Below, in pieces: positions 50,150-60,414 of a stretch of 64,000 nt of DNA. Source of the DNA: Tritrichomonas foetus (lineage: Eukaryota > Parabasalia > Tritrichomonadida > Tritrichomonadidae). Position numbers and translations under genes: made by a program. The stretch spans positions 1 through 64,000 of the forward strand of contig MLAK01000683.1 of assembly GCA_001839685.1 (NCBI GenBank), given 5' to 3'. Numbering within the stretch: the stretch's first letter is position 1; each line of letters begins with the position of its first letter. The notes beneath the pieces are model-generated. The model did no database searches and was not told where the DNA came from. It saw nothing but the letters and a program-made list of their open reading frames with translations.

Positions 50150-50900
50150 AAATAATATTCAGAGTTACTGCCAATTTTTCCATGTGATACTTTTATAATA
50201 CTGTACATATTATTCAAATATTTCTTAAGATCATTCTATAAATATGATGAAAATTTCGATCCCGTTGAGAATAATGAGCAGTTTCTAGGATACATTGAAT
50301 TTATTCCATTTTTCAATATTGAATTCAAATTTCAAAGCGATTTTTTTTTACACAATTCAATTTCAAAAAATCAAAAAATTATCGATTATCTTCGAAAATG
50401 TAAATGATTTTCCAAATAATCATGAAAAATATCCATGCAATTTTATCATTAATATATAATGAAATATTAAATATATATAAACATAGAGAGAAAACAAGAT
50501 TAATTTATTTTTATTTATATTTTTAATATATTTTAACCAATGATATTCAAAATATTGACCATCTATTGCTTCCAACTATCAAGTTTTCTGTACTATTCAA
50601 AAAGTTAAATGCTTTAACCTCTCCCAGAAATATCATCACAAATTAAGATTATATTTGGTCAAAAATATTACTGAGAGCTGAAAAAGTTTAATGTTAGTTA
50701 ACTAAGTCAATCAAAAAGTTCAGAAATAAATTGATTCACCTCATTTCCTTATGATCATCTTTGTGTTCAAATTTAGTTTAAATTAATTTACGAGAAAACG
50801 AGAAGAAATACTATAACCCTTTCATCAAAAAGTTTTGAAATCTCATGAAAAAGTTCTATTAGCATAGAAAAAGTTCACATGAGACTTTATATAAAAAGCA
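50150..50900. other. Long upstream region of the transporter gene
   Basis: This is 750 bp with no coding frame. The distal part is AT-rich simple sequence; the proximal 300 bp hold six AAAAAGTT words, listed separately. Confidence 0.6.
50600..50875 (+). promoter_or_regulatory. Cluster of six AAAAAGTT motifs upstream of the transporter
   Basis: AAAAAGTT occurs at about 50600, 50681, 50713, 50827, 50848 and 50868, all in the same orientation. The last three are 21 and 20 bp apart, about two helical turns, and end 25 bp before the ATG at 50901. By base composition one would expect far fewer than one copy in 280 bp. The extended form CATAGAAAAAGTTC at 50864 recurs 80 bp before the phosphodiesterase gene (about 61139). 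Confidence 0.45.
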
Positions 50901-52214
50901 ATGAAAACAGTCCCTTTTTATTACGGACATTATCATGATCCAAACATTCTTTCTAGCTTCGAACTCCAGGACCAGTCCTCATCCCAAATCAAAACCAGTA
51001 AGAAATACTCGAGCTGCTTCACAACAATGATGAATCTTTTAAATACCCTCATTGGCGCCGAAATTCTTGGAATTGCTAACTCGATGACATTATGCGGTGT
51101 CTATGTTTCCGTTGGCCTTATGGTCATTTGCGCTTCACTTTCATATGCCGCCACGATATTAGTTATTCGCTTACAAAACCGAACTGGCGCCGAAAGTATC
51201 AACGACTTAGCCGCAAAGCTTCTCGGACGCTGGGGTGGTAACTTACTCTCCGGATTAACCTTATGTTTCACATATTCGTGCCAAGTCGCATATTTGGTCA
51301 TCGGAAGTGAAACCGTCAATTCATGGCTTAATATTGCGCATTTGTATGAATGGGAATCCGGCTGGCGTCGAGCGATTATCGTTTTTGCCTATTCAATGTT
51401 ACTTCCCATTGCATTGACCATCCCAAAAAATATGGGATTTCTCGATACAGCCTCCACGGCCGCCATTGGGTGCCTCGTCGTCTTCGTAATCGTCATGATC
51501 GTCAAAGCCTGCCAGATGCTTCCATCGCAAGGAATTGAAGCATCAGTCGAATCCTATAAATTCGGGCTCAACATTTTCAATGCACTGGCCATTTATGCTA
51601 TGATTTTCGCTCTTCCTGCTATCGTCCTTCCACTCATCAAGCCATTCAATCCATCCCTCCGGAAGCGCTATGTATTGATCGGATCGGCATTCATGACCTG
51701 CTTCACAATCATTTTATTGCCAAGCATCCTCGGCTATTTGATGTTTGGAAAGGGCACAGAACAAATTATTTTCCAGAATTTCTCATCATCCGATATCATC
51801 ATCCAAATTGTCAGAGTGACGTTTTTCTTTGTCGTCAACGCTTCTTTCCCAGTTGTCGGCATCGCCGTGGCTACCGACATTTCCGACTTGATCTATCATG
51901 AGCACGACCCAGCCAACCTTCCATGGGGAAAGAGAATCATTTGTCTTCTCATTGCTGATGCGCCACCGCTCCTTATTGCAATGGTGCTTCCGAAAGTTCG
52001 TCCAGCACTTGAAATTGGTGGTGCCTTTGGCGGATGTCTTACAAACTTCTTCTTCCCACCAATGCTGTGGCTTAAACAAAGCGACAAGAAATTGTTCCAT
52101 CCAACCAATATACTCTGCATGCTATTCGTAGGCTTTGGTGTCATTTCTGCAGCTATCGCGACCTACCAGGCCGTCATCGACGCTTACCACACATTTGCTG
52201 GTACAGAAGAATAA
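50901..52214 (+). CDS. Amino-acid transporter, AAAP family
   Basis: This is 437 residues with about 11 membrane spans and a short cytosolic N-terminus (about 45). The first span has the AAAP-type signature (MMNLLNTLIGAEILGIANSMTLCG), where small residues and G-x-G-x-L-x-x-P-like unwinding shape the substrate site. The family imports or exports neutral or cationic amino acids with H+ or Na+; substrate and membrane cannot be read off. Trichomonads expand this family, since amino acids are an energy source. Third positions are strongly C-biased compared with neighbouring genes, as expected for high expression. A run of 19 A begins 27 bp after the stop codon. Confidence 0.92.
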   Translation: MKTVPFYYGHYHDPNILSSFELQDQSSSQIKTSKKYSSCFTTMMNLLNTLIGAEILGIANSMTLCGVYVSVGLMVICASLSYAATILVIRLQNRTGAESINDLAAKLLGRWGGNLLSGLTLCFTYSCQVAYLVIGSETVNSWLNIAHLYEWESGWRRAIIVFAYSMLLPIALTIPKNMGFLDTASTAAIGCLVVFVIVMIVKACQMLPSQGIEASVESYKFGLNIFNALAIYAMIFALPAIVLPLIKPFNPSLRKRYVLIGSAFMTCFTIILLPSILGYLMFGKGTEQIIFQNFSSSDIIIQIVRVTFFFVVNASFPVVGIAVATDISDLIYHEHDPANLPWGKRIICLLIADAPPLLIAMVLPKVRPALEIGGAFGGCLTNFFFPPMLWLKQSDKKLFHPTNILCMLFVGFGVISAAIATYQAVIDAYHTFAGTEE

Positions 52215-52576
52215 GCTTTCCCCTTCTGCTTTCTTGATGCCAAAAAAAAAAAAAAAAAAATGATTCAAACAACCGCAATAATGCGTGTGAATATTAAAGA
52301 TATAGTTTTACCCTAAAATAATATTAATACATGTGTTTTTTTCTTTGTTTAGACACTTTTTTGATAATTGGTTCTTGGAAAGATAATATACAATTAGTTA
52401 CATTAATTACACTATCTTTCATTTATTTGAACTTGGATTCTAGTTTTCAGTTGAAAGGTTGAAATTAAACGTTGTTAACAACATGAGAAACTTTTGTTTG
52501 TTGATGGAAGAGAAGATGAATATATATATCTATATATATTTAAACATCAGGCATAGATGGTTTTCCAATTGGTCAT
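52215..52576. other. Intergenic, between convergent genes
   Basis: This is 362 bp containing the A19 run near its left end and a TATATATC-type stretch near 52520-52540. Nothing else was recognised. Confidence 0.55.
52242..52260 (+). repeat. A19 homopolymer 27 bp past the transporter stop
   Basis: Nineteen uninterrupted A follow CTTGATGCC. Position and strand match where a poly(A) tail would be in a reverse-transcribed mRNA copy, but an ordinary slippage run is equally possible. Confidence 0.9.
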
Positions 52577-54211
52577 TTATGATTTAGTTGATTGGAAAGT
52601 TTTACTCATTAAATTAAATTGTGTATTGGCATTTCCATTTGAGTTTGCAGGTGATAGAGCAAATGAGAATGCGGTGGATGGAGTCTGCTTCATAGTGCTA
52701 TCTGGAAACTGTTGTTGGTTTGTATTTGGTTGATTCAAATTTAGTTTTGATGTTGATAGCTGCTGTTGTTGTTGATTCTGAGATTGGAATGGATTATTGA
52801 TGGTAATACCACGAGTTGAAGCTGTAGTAAATTGTTGATTGTCAATAGCTGATTTGATTAGGTCGAGTTTCTCTTGAGTGGATGAAATGGTTCTATTTAC
52901 ATCAGAAAGAAGGTCTACATTCTTGCAACAATCGATGGCTTCTCTAACAAGAATAAATGTGGAAGCAATTTGGCGGATATCAGTGGCAAACTCTGTGTAA
53001 ACATTCATTTCGTTTTTGAAGCGGTTAAAATCATCTAAATCTTTGCCATTTTCAATCTTTTCATCATTTACTTCATTTTGTTTCGGATTTTGATTAGGTT
53101 CAGTATTTGGCATTTGTTGTGTATTCTGTGTTTGTTGTGTATTTTGTGCTTGTTGTGTATTTGAAGGATTTGGAGTTTCATTATCCTGGTTTTCATTGTC
53201 AATATGCGGTTGTTGAAGACTTGGAGGAGGCTTTGGAAGGTTCTCAATGATTTTGTTTGCTTGTTTAAGTTTCTGCAAAAGGTCCATTTCCGCCTGGTAT
53301 GAAATGCTGTCTTCAACTACGAAATTTGTATTTTTTTGTTTTGCCGAGAATTGTCCAAGAGAGAAGGTGCATTTAACATTTGAATTAAATGTTTTCATCA
53401 CATTTTCATCAATTTCATTTTTTACTGTTTTATTTTGATTGCTTTTGTTTTTGAAATTGAAGCTTCGATTAGATATGTTCGCAAAAGTAGGAATCTTCGA
53501 CGATAGACGAAACTCAAAATGTGTGTCTTTTTCATTTTCTGGCGGTTTTGACGATAGAATTTTTTCACTTTGAATAGGTTGAGTTGATTGGGGAGCACTT
53601 TTGAATAAATTTGAGGAAACTGGTTGTGCTGCGCCAAATTGAGGTGCCGATGTTGGCGAACGAGCTGGGAATTGATTTGATTGGAATGATGGATTTTGAG
53701 TTTGAGTTTGATTTTGGGGATTAGATTGAAATTTGAAAGGTTTATTTTGTTCGCTTGTTAAATTTTGTGCGTTTATTTGGTTGCCTCCATTGTGAGATGC
53801 TGGCGGTTGGAAGGTGAAATTTTGATTTGATGGTAAATTTGATACTGTCGAAGTTCCTGAATTTGAGGGAGATCCGAAAGGAAATTGAATGTTTCCTGTC
53901 TTTGCTTGGTCTGATTTCGGGTTTTCGATCGAATTTTGGGAAATTGGATTATTATTATTTTGGTTCGAATTTTTATCGCTCGTTTGCTGATTAAAAGGGT
54001 TCATAACAGAAATAGGATTTGATTTTTCTGTTTGTCCTTTATTTCCGAAGCTGGATACGCCAAATTGTGAACTATTTCCAAATGGGCTTGTAAGCTGTTG
54101 ATTCGGGGTTAAAGTTGGTTTTAGAGTATTGTTGCTTTGATTTCCAAATGAGAAAGGCGATGTATTTGTTTGAGCGCTTTTTGTAGTTGATAGGTTTGTA
54201 AATGTCAACAT
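52577..54211 (-). CDS. FG nucleoporin, Nup58-like
   Basis: This is 544 residues. A long N-terminal, N/Q/S-rich part (about 1-215) has FG-type repeats (SFGN, SPFGN, SFGN, FPFGS, QFGAAQ). A middle block (about 230-310) is followed by an N/Q/P spacer (about 330-380), a helical coiled-coil domain (about 395-470, NRFKNEMNVYTEFATDIRQIASTF), and a second short FG-like, Gln-rich tail (SFAL, QFNLM). FG proteins line the nuclear pore channel. A helical domain flanked on both sides by FG sequence is the layout of vertebrate Nup58, partner of Nup54, which this window also encodes (29398-30186). The Nup58 name is inference; Nup62 or a lineage-specific FG protein is possible. A repeated TQQ/NTQ segment lies near 345-365. 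Confidence 0.8.
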   Translation of the reverse strand: MLTFTNLSTTKSAQTNTSPFSFGNQSNNTLKPTLTPNQQLTSPFGNSSQFGVSSFGNKGQTEKSNPISVMNPFNQQTSDKNSNQNNNNPISQNSIENPKSDQAKTGNIQFPFGSPSNSGTSTVSNLPSNQNFTFQPPASHNGGNQINAQNLTSEQNKPFKFQSNPQNQTQTQNPSFQSNQFPARSPTSAPQFGAAQPVSSNLFKSAPQSTQPIQSEKILSSKPPENEKDTHFEFRLSSKIPTFANISNRSFNFKNKSNQNKTVKNEIDENVMKTFNSNVKCTFSLGQFSAKQKNTNFVVEDSISYQAEMDLLQKLKQANKIIENLPKPPPSLQQPHIDNENQDNETPNPSNTQQAQNTQQTQNTQQMPNTEPNQNPKQNEVNDEKIENGKDLDDFNRFKNEMNVYTEFATDIRQIASTFILVREAIDCCKNVDLLSDVNRTISSTQEKLDLIKSAIDNQQFTTASTRGITINNPFQSQNQQQQQLSTSKLNLNQPNTNQQQFPDSTMKQTPSTAFSFALSPANSNGNANTQFNLMSKTFQSTKS

Positions 54212-54785
54212 TTTTTTTCTAAATGGAATTGGCCTTGAATTTAGCCTTAAAACTTGACCATTCCTCTCAAAAGTGAAATCATGATATTAAGTCATAACTT
54301 TCTTTTGGGTACATACCCGAGAATTTTTAGCAGATACATAGAATTTCACTTCAAAGTAATGAAAAATAAATTTATACAGATTAACTGCCAAAATCTTTAA
54401 ATAATAGGATGATCAATTCACTACATAATCTTTTTGATTTTGAATTATGAAAACTGCCTTTCATTGAAAATGCTATTATATGCGTTTATAATTATGCAAT
54501 ATTTAATCGACATGAATATGATTAGGATAACAATTTTTATTTTATTTTTTTGGGAAAAGGGTATAACGATACGAAAAATGATTAAATTATCTCGACTGAC
54601 CGCACCACAGATGTCGAATAGATACACTTATATCATATGAAACACGTATGAAATATGATGAAAGAGGAAGTGAAATAAACGAATCAATAATAGGATAGAA
54701 CAATTTTATATAATACACATATAAATCTTATTTTCAAGCCTGAATCCATTTTTTTTTTTTTTTTTCTCCCTCTAATTCATAAAAC
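54212..54785. other. Intergenic, nothing but a T-run
   Basis: This is a 574-bp AT-rich spacer between two minus-strand genes. Short overlapping frames at 54434-54640 on both strands look random. A T17 run (54749-54765) is listed separately. Confidence 0.6.
54749..54765 (-). repeat. A17 homopolymer past the stop of the 1423-residue gene
   Basis: Read on the gene's strand this is 17 A, beginning 20 bp after the stop codon at 54786-54788. The position is like the A19 after the transporter gene. Confidence 0.9.
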
Positions 54786-57700
54786 TTAAAACACGTTATA
54801 TTTAGCTTCAACTGGAATTCCAGTACCTAACAAGGTGTCATCTTTAATTCCCTTTATGTAAGCAAGAAGTTCTGCAGGAGGTTGATCATTTTCATCGCCC
54901 ATTAACGCAAAGAAAATTGAAAAAGATCGCTTTGAAAGGTCATTGAAAAGTGTGATCGCTTTTTCATGTCTCTTTGAAAAGAGTCCAATCACTTGTTTAT
55001 GGGGAAGACTATTTTTCCGTTTTGAAATCGTGACAAACTCATTAAAAGTTGTGTAAAACGATTTGGCAAAAATCAAAACATTCATAACATCATCAATTTT
55101 TTTCATAAATTTCAGATTATAATTCATTACAGCTTCAGCAATCATGAATGATGTGTATGAACAGTGTTCTTTCAGATAAGAACCGATAATAGATTGCGCA
55201 AAAGTAGTGTCTTTTAATTTTTGGGAAATTTTGACAAGAATATCAAAAACCAAAGGTTGAATTATATCACAATTTAATAAAGAGCTTACATTGGATTTAA
55301 TTTGTTCAAATTCAATAGATTCTTTGCTAATTTTAGGTAAAAGATAAAAATAACATTGTATCAATAAGTATGAATAACTTGAATTATCAGAAAAATTAAA
55401 ATTTGTATTAATAAACCTAAATATATCTTTCTCTATCGGCTTATTAATATTAATTTTAGATTTAAGGAGAGATATAATGAAGTTAATGACAATAGTTCCC
55501 AAACAAATATTATTTATCTGATTATTTATATTGCTAGCGATATGATTTGTACAATCGAAATCAAGCAAAGATGAGAGAATTTGAGGTGAAATTAAAGATG
55601 AATTTGATATATCGTTGTTTTGGGATTTTAACAAGGTTTCATGATAAAATCTATAAGGAAGAGATTGAAGAGAAGGTAAAGATGAATTAAGAAGATTATT
55701 AATGGTTTCTAAACTCGGTGTTGTAAAATGAAGCATCAGCGACATTCCTTGTGGTGTTGATAAAGTTAAAGCATGAATTAATGTTTCAGTAATAACTGAA
55801 CAATCAACTGTATCACGAATGATGTTCGCTTCAAAGAATAATTCAATGATTTGTGCTTCACTCAATTTCCGTACATAGTCAATATTAGAATAGGGGCCAA
55901 TATCGCAATTCAATAGTGTGTAAGCTTTTTGAACTATATCTTTGTTAGCTAAATTTGAATATACAAAAACAGTTAAAAGCCTTCTGGTTAAGTTTTTCTT
56001 CTTACGTGACTCTATATTATTTGAAATCAAAGAGACAGCAAAAACGAAAAAATCTTCAGCCGGAAATTTAACACTTGATACATACAAGCATAAATTATAT
56101 ATTTGGGAATATTTGAATTTTTCAATATTGGTAAAATGTTTAAGAAAATAGGAAGGATCAATTTTCAGTAAAATGATCGCAAGTCTACGAGCAAATGGAG
56201 TTGAAGCATTCAAAACATAATTTGGCAAATCTACGTTTTTCATTACAAGATTAACATAATCATTTGGAAGCTTTTTTATATTGATATAGTTCACAACTGC
56301 TGATAAAAGTGATTTTGAATTGAAAAATGGATGTGTTATAAATGGCTTTAAATTAATTTCAATTTTATTTTTGTTAAGATACCTCAACATTGCTGCTAAA
56401 CATTGTGGATTAGTATTATCAAGACAATACTGCAATAAAAATTTGGATTCTTTCATATTAATCACAACAGATGAATAGTTGAAAAACGATCGAAGCAAGA
56501 CTGGCTTGAGTAATTCTGGAGGAATTTTCTGACGATGCACAAGAAATGGACTTAAAGTTTGGCAGTACTTTAAAAGTCCAATATTTTCGGTTTCTGTTTC
56601 CTTTTGAATGTTCGATTTTGTTGATATCTTCTGATCTTTTCGAGCTTCTCTGAAAATTTCTTGAGAGTGGTCTCTAGATAGTTCACGATAATCTGCTGTT
56701 TCATCTTCACTCATTGTATATAATACATGAGGATCAATAATGTTATCATCACTATTTTCTTCACAAAATTCAGATGAGTCTGTTAGTAAATATCTTTGAG
56801 ATTTTTCAATGATTTTTAAAGCAATGTCATCTGGAAGTTTAATATGAGCGATTTTTAGTAGAACTTCCTTTGCTGAGATGACATAGACATAGTCAAGGTT
56901 AGTCATGAGTGGCAGAGTGATTTTCATTGATTTAATATAGCTAGTCATATCATTTTTCTGTAAATTTAATGAAACTTTCTTTTCAATACAAAGGGCAAGA
57001 TTTCTAGTGAACGTTAAAAGCGCCTCTCCGCCACATGATACTGTTAACGATAGAGAAATATATTTTCTAATTAAATCAATTGTAAGTTCACCCATCTCAA
57101 TCAATTCTGAAAGAAGGATATTTGAAGAACTTGGAAATAAATATGAGAGTTTCATCGCAATATTAAATAAATATGAAAGATCTTCCTTTTGCATTTTTAG
57201 TTTTGACCATGGTACTTTTACCATCATTGAAAAGGCAGCCTCAGCTGAATGAAGGATTTCCGTATGCCATGCACCTGGATTTGATGTTAGGTCTGTATCA
57301 AGTCTGTTTAATTGTGAAGTTATTTGATCTATTTTTGTTAATGATCTATTTTTGTCATCTTTTGACATGCTTTGGGAAATGGAGTTGAATAGATGTGGTC
57401 TATCTTTACCTAACGTCTGTCCACAAAATTCTAAATAGGAAGGTTCAATGATGTCTAGTGCTTTTCTGGTAAATGAAAGCAATAAAACAAAGTCTTCTTT
57501 CAAATTTTGTGCTAAAATTCCAATAATATAGAAAACATCCATCATTACAATGGGTGAAAATTCAAAAATGTCAGTAGCCTCAGTAATGGCAACTGCTATA
57601 TGAATAAAGGAAATTGTCCAGTGCGATGTAGTATGTCTAAACACATAAGAAAGGAAGGAAATTCTTAATTCAAAGATATTTTGATCAAAAACATCAATTC

Positions 57701-59057
57701 TTCTACAGTATTTATCAATAAATAATTTGAATACTTCAATATGACAAGTATTAAAAATTTTCAATGTGACTTCTTTCGCTGTTTGTGCGAGTTTTTCAGT
57801 CTTTGATATCGACGATAATTCTATTATTTCAAAAGCTAAATCTGATACTGGTTGAGTAAGCATTGAAAATTTTAATTTATGAATTAAATCTAGTGTCCAT
57901 AATTTGTGAATCCAATTGGTTGTATTAATTGAAAAAGCTTTCATTAACAAATCATTCAAAGCATTTTTTGGGAGTTCCATCGAAACATCACCAAGAATTT
58001 GTAATGCAAAACTATAGGAATCACTTGTAGGCGTCAAATTTTTATTCAGTAAAATAATCAATTCATTTTTGAATTTTCTATTCCTTGAAAAATAAGTTAA
58101 TAAGGGATTAATTTGGTTTTTCTCAAATACATATTCAGAGAATTCTATTCCATCTTTATTTAAATATAAATTAAATATAATTTGATAATCAATTGGAAGC
58201 ATCATTAAAGCTGTCAAATTTGGTGATTTCAACACAATTTCTTGATCAATTTCGTTTCGAATTTCGTTTAAATTTATTTGTTCAGATTTTATAAGCATGT
58301 AAAGAATTCTACAAGCTGCTTCATAATTAGTTGGTAATGATTTTTCAGCTTTTATTGTTTCAATGGCAACTTTTTTCAATTCCTCAGAGATTTCTGGTTT
58401 CATTTTTGGTAAACAATCTGGAAAAAGTGAAGAAATTAATTGAAGTGGAAGTTCTGGTGAAATAATATCGGCAAATTCATCAATTGAATTAGAAATTATA
58501 ACTGCTGCTGCTTTTGGAAGATGACGATTGTTTGGATTTTTTACAGAAAGATGAATAAATTGTTCAGCAACTTGAACTAAAAATTTTTTAGGGAAATGTT
58601 TGAGTTGTTGAATCAAATTTGGTAAGTGTTCTGAAGATGCGTTCTTAAATAAATTGATAATTGGCGCTTCAGATAAAACTTTGCCGAGTGCCGCGGAAGA
58701 AAGAAATTTCGAGAGAAAACAAAATGATGTAAGATATAAATACGAAGTGTCGCCTGTTTTTCGAATATAATCGCATAATGTCGAAATCAAATCATTGAAA
58801 AAAAAAGGTGCAAGTCTGAGCAAAATATAACCGTGAACACTTGACGCTGATAATCGAACTGCTGGTGTTGAATGCTTTGTTAGTTTTAAAAGTGTCTCCC
58901 ATAAGAAATTATCGAAAAATAATTTTTGCTGTTTTGACAATTTCGAATAGAATTCCATATTGACAATTGTTCTCAAACTGTTGAGTTCAGATGTGATTTG
59001 ATTGGGCGGCCAATCACAGTCTGGGGTGAGATGAAAAACAGGAAAGTCAATATTCAT
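54786..59057 (-). CDS. Giant HEAT/ARM-like helical repeat protein
   Basis: This is 1423 residues, nearly all alpha-helical with repeated amphipathic helix pairs. Examples are STPAVRLSASSVHGYILLRLAP near the start, typical of HEAT repeats, and later leucine-rich pairs. An acidic, polar insertion near 770-820 (ENSDDNIIDPHVLY, DETADYREL, REARKDQKISTKSN) divides the protein into two halves. There is no leader or membrane span. Such proteins serve as scaffolds for complexes (importin-beta-like carriers, kinase regulators, adaptor-like coats); the family is not recognised. The N-terminus begins directly with a short head and the first repeat. An AAAAAGTT on the opposite strand lies about 10 bp before the start codon. 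Confidence 0.85.
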   Translation of the reverse strand: MNIDFPVFHLTPDCDWPPNQITSELNSLRTIVNMEFYSKLSKQQKLFFDNFLWETLLKLTKHSTPAVRLSASSVHGYILLRLAPFFFNDLISTLCDYIRKTGDTSYLYLTSFCFLSKFLSSAALGKVLSEAPIINLFKNASSEHLPNLIQQLKHFPKKFLVQVAEQFIHLSVKNPNNRHLPKAAAVIISNSIDEFADIISPELPLQLISSLFPDCLPKMKPEISEELKKVAIETIKAEKSLPTNYEAACRILYMLIKSEQINLNEIRNEIDQEIVLKSPNLTALMMLPIDYQIIFNLYLNKDGIEFSEYVFEKNQINPLLTYFSRNRKFKNELIILLNKNLTPTSDSYSFALQILGDVSMELPKNALNDLLMKAFSINTTNWIHKLWTLDLIHKLKFSMLTQPVSDLAFEIIELSSISKTEKLAQTAKEVTLKIFNTCHIEVFKLFIDKYCRRIDVFDQNIFELRISFLSYVFRHTTSHWTISFIHIAVAITEATDIFEFSPIVMMDVFYIIGILAQNLKEDFVLLLSFTRKALDIIEPSYLEFCGQTLGKDRPHLFNSISQSMSKDDKNRSLTKIDQITSQLNRLDTDLTSNPGAWHTEILHSAEAAFSMMVKVPWSKLKMQKEDLSYLFNIAMKLSYLFPSSSNILLSELIEMGELTIDLIRKYISLSLTVSCGGEALLTFTRNLALCIEKKVSLNLQKNDMTSYIKSMKITLPLMTNLDYVYVISAKEVLLKIAHIKLPDDIALKIIEKSQRYLLTDSSEFCEENSDDNIIDPHVLYTMSEDETADYRELSRDHSQEIFREARKDQKISTKSNIQKETETENIGLLKYCQTLSPFLVHRQKIPPELLKPVLLRSFFNYSSVVINMKESKFLLQYCLDNTNPQCLAAMLRYLNKNKIEINLKPFITHPFFNSKSLLSAVVNYINIKKLPNDYVNLVMKNVDLPNYVLNASTPFARRLAIILLKIDPSYFLKHFTNIEKFKYSQIYNLCLYVSSVKFPAEDFFVFAVSLISNNIESRKKKNLTRRLLTVFVYSNLANKDIVQKAYTLLNCDIGPYSNIDYVRKLSEAQIIELFFEANIIRDTVDCSVITETLIHALTLSTPQGMSLMLHFTTPSLETINNLLNSSLPSLQSLPYRFYHETLLKSQNNDISNSSLISPQILSSLLDFDCTNHIASNINNQINNICLGTIVINFIISLLKSKININKPIEKDIFRFINTNFNFSDNSSYSYLLIQCYFYLLPKISKESIEFEQIKSNVSSLLNCDIIQPLVFDILVKISQKLKDTTFAQSIIGSYLKEHCSYTSFMIAEAVMNYNLKFMKKIDDVMNVLIFAKSFYTTFNEFVTISKRKNSLPHKQVIGLFSKRHEKAITLFNDLSKRSFSIFFALMGDENDQPPAELLAYIKGIKDDTLLGTGIPVEAKYNVF

Positions 59058-59884
59058 TTGATTCTCAAAAAGTTTCTGTTGATCTTTTCAATTCCTCTAA
59101 TTGACGGTAATTTCTGAATATATTTGTTCGTGAATGTTTCATATCATTTTGCTTGAAGTTATCTTTCTGAAGATATTTGTTCGTTCGAACGAAAAATTAT
59201 GTCAAAATGTAGAAAGTTATGAATGAAATGCGATTTATACGCTATTGTTGAGTCAACAATGATGAATCTTTAACATTTTATCAGACTTATCAAAGTTTAA
59301 GGGTATCAATAATTAATTCTCACCAAAAAATTGTTTCAAACGATGATATTCCTTTTCCAAATTTCACTAGGTATCTCTTATAATGTTGTTATTAGGTAAT
59401 CAATGATGTATTATCATTTAAGGGTACATTTCCATATTGAGATAATATTTTAATGCCGTTTACAATTAATTACAAAAAGTTTTAAGGTCAATACTCAAGG
59501 TCATTTTTTTCTTTAAAAAAAGCTAATTGATTGAATATTGGATCTCTCAGACATTTTTTCTATGAGTTTTCAGAATTTTCCTGTATATGACGTTTATAAA
59601 GAAGTGTGCCCTAAAAATTATTAGTTCTTTAGCATAAGAAAAGCTATACTTAAGTTGAGTCACGCCTCACTTACATTTCAGAGTTATCAAAATGCACAGA
59701 TAGTATTCTCCCAAATTCTTTGTATTTCCTCTTCAAAATCACGAAAAATGAAATGAAATATTGATAGTCGAGTTTTCTATTGAAATTGTCTCTGAATTCA
59801 TTTATTCGTTATTATAGAAATTATCGTTTGATCCATTTTTCTTCCCAATTTCGAAATCTGTCTGATTCGATTTCAGGTAAAATC
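59058..59884. other. Intergenic, nothing recognised
   Basis: This is 0.8 kb of AT-rich spacer ending with the target duplication GTAAAATC (59877-59884) of the second element. No protein-like frame was seen on either strand. Confidence 0.6.
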
Positions 59885-60414
59885 AGATGTATACAAACCA
59901 AATAGTCTTAACGTACGAAATNACTNAAATGATCCTTATCATCAGTATTACTTAATNCCATCAGTCAAAAATCAAAACCCAAATAGCTAAAAGAATGACG
60001 AAAATTTCCCTTATCGCAAACTTCGCAAATGGCCGAATTCAAAAATATTTCGAAAATGATTCTGAAGAAGCTATTGTTTCAGTTTTCGGGTGAACAGCTT
60101 TCAGTCAATTGTTAAATCTATTTTTTATAGTTATGAGCCATATTTATTCATAGTTTTGAAATTTTGCAACAATTAAACCGAAAAAAGAGCGATTTTGGAG
60201 AAAGCCTAAAAAAAAATTGTGAGAAGCTTTTTTTCCAAGAATCACAAAGATTATAATACTGCTTCCCATAATTCTATTTACACTTCTTCTATCGATTTTT
60301 AATTAAAAATCGCGAAAATTTTGATAGTTTTAACTCAGTGATGTTGAATTAATTCAATTTCCATTTGACAAATATGAATGTATTGAAATCTTTTCTGTCA
60401 TAAAATTTTAGTAT

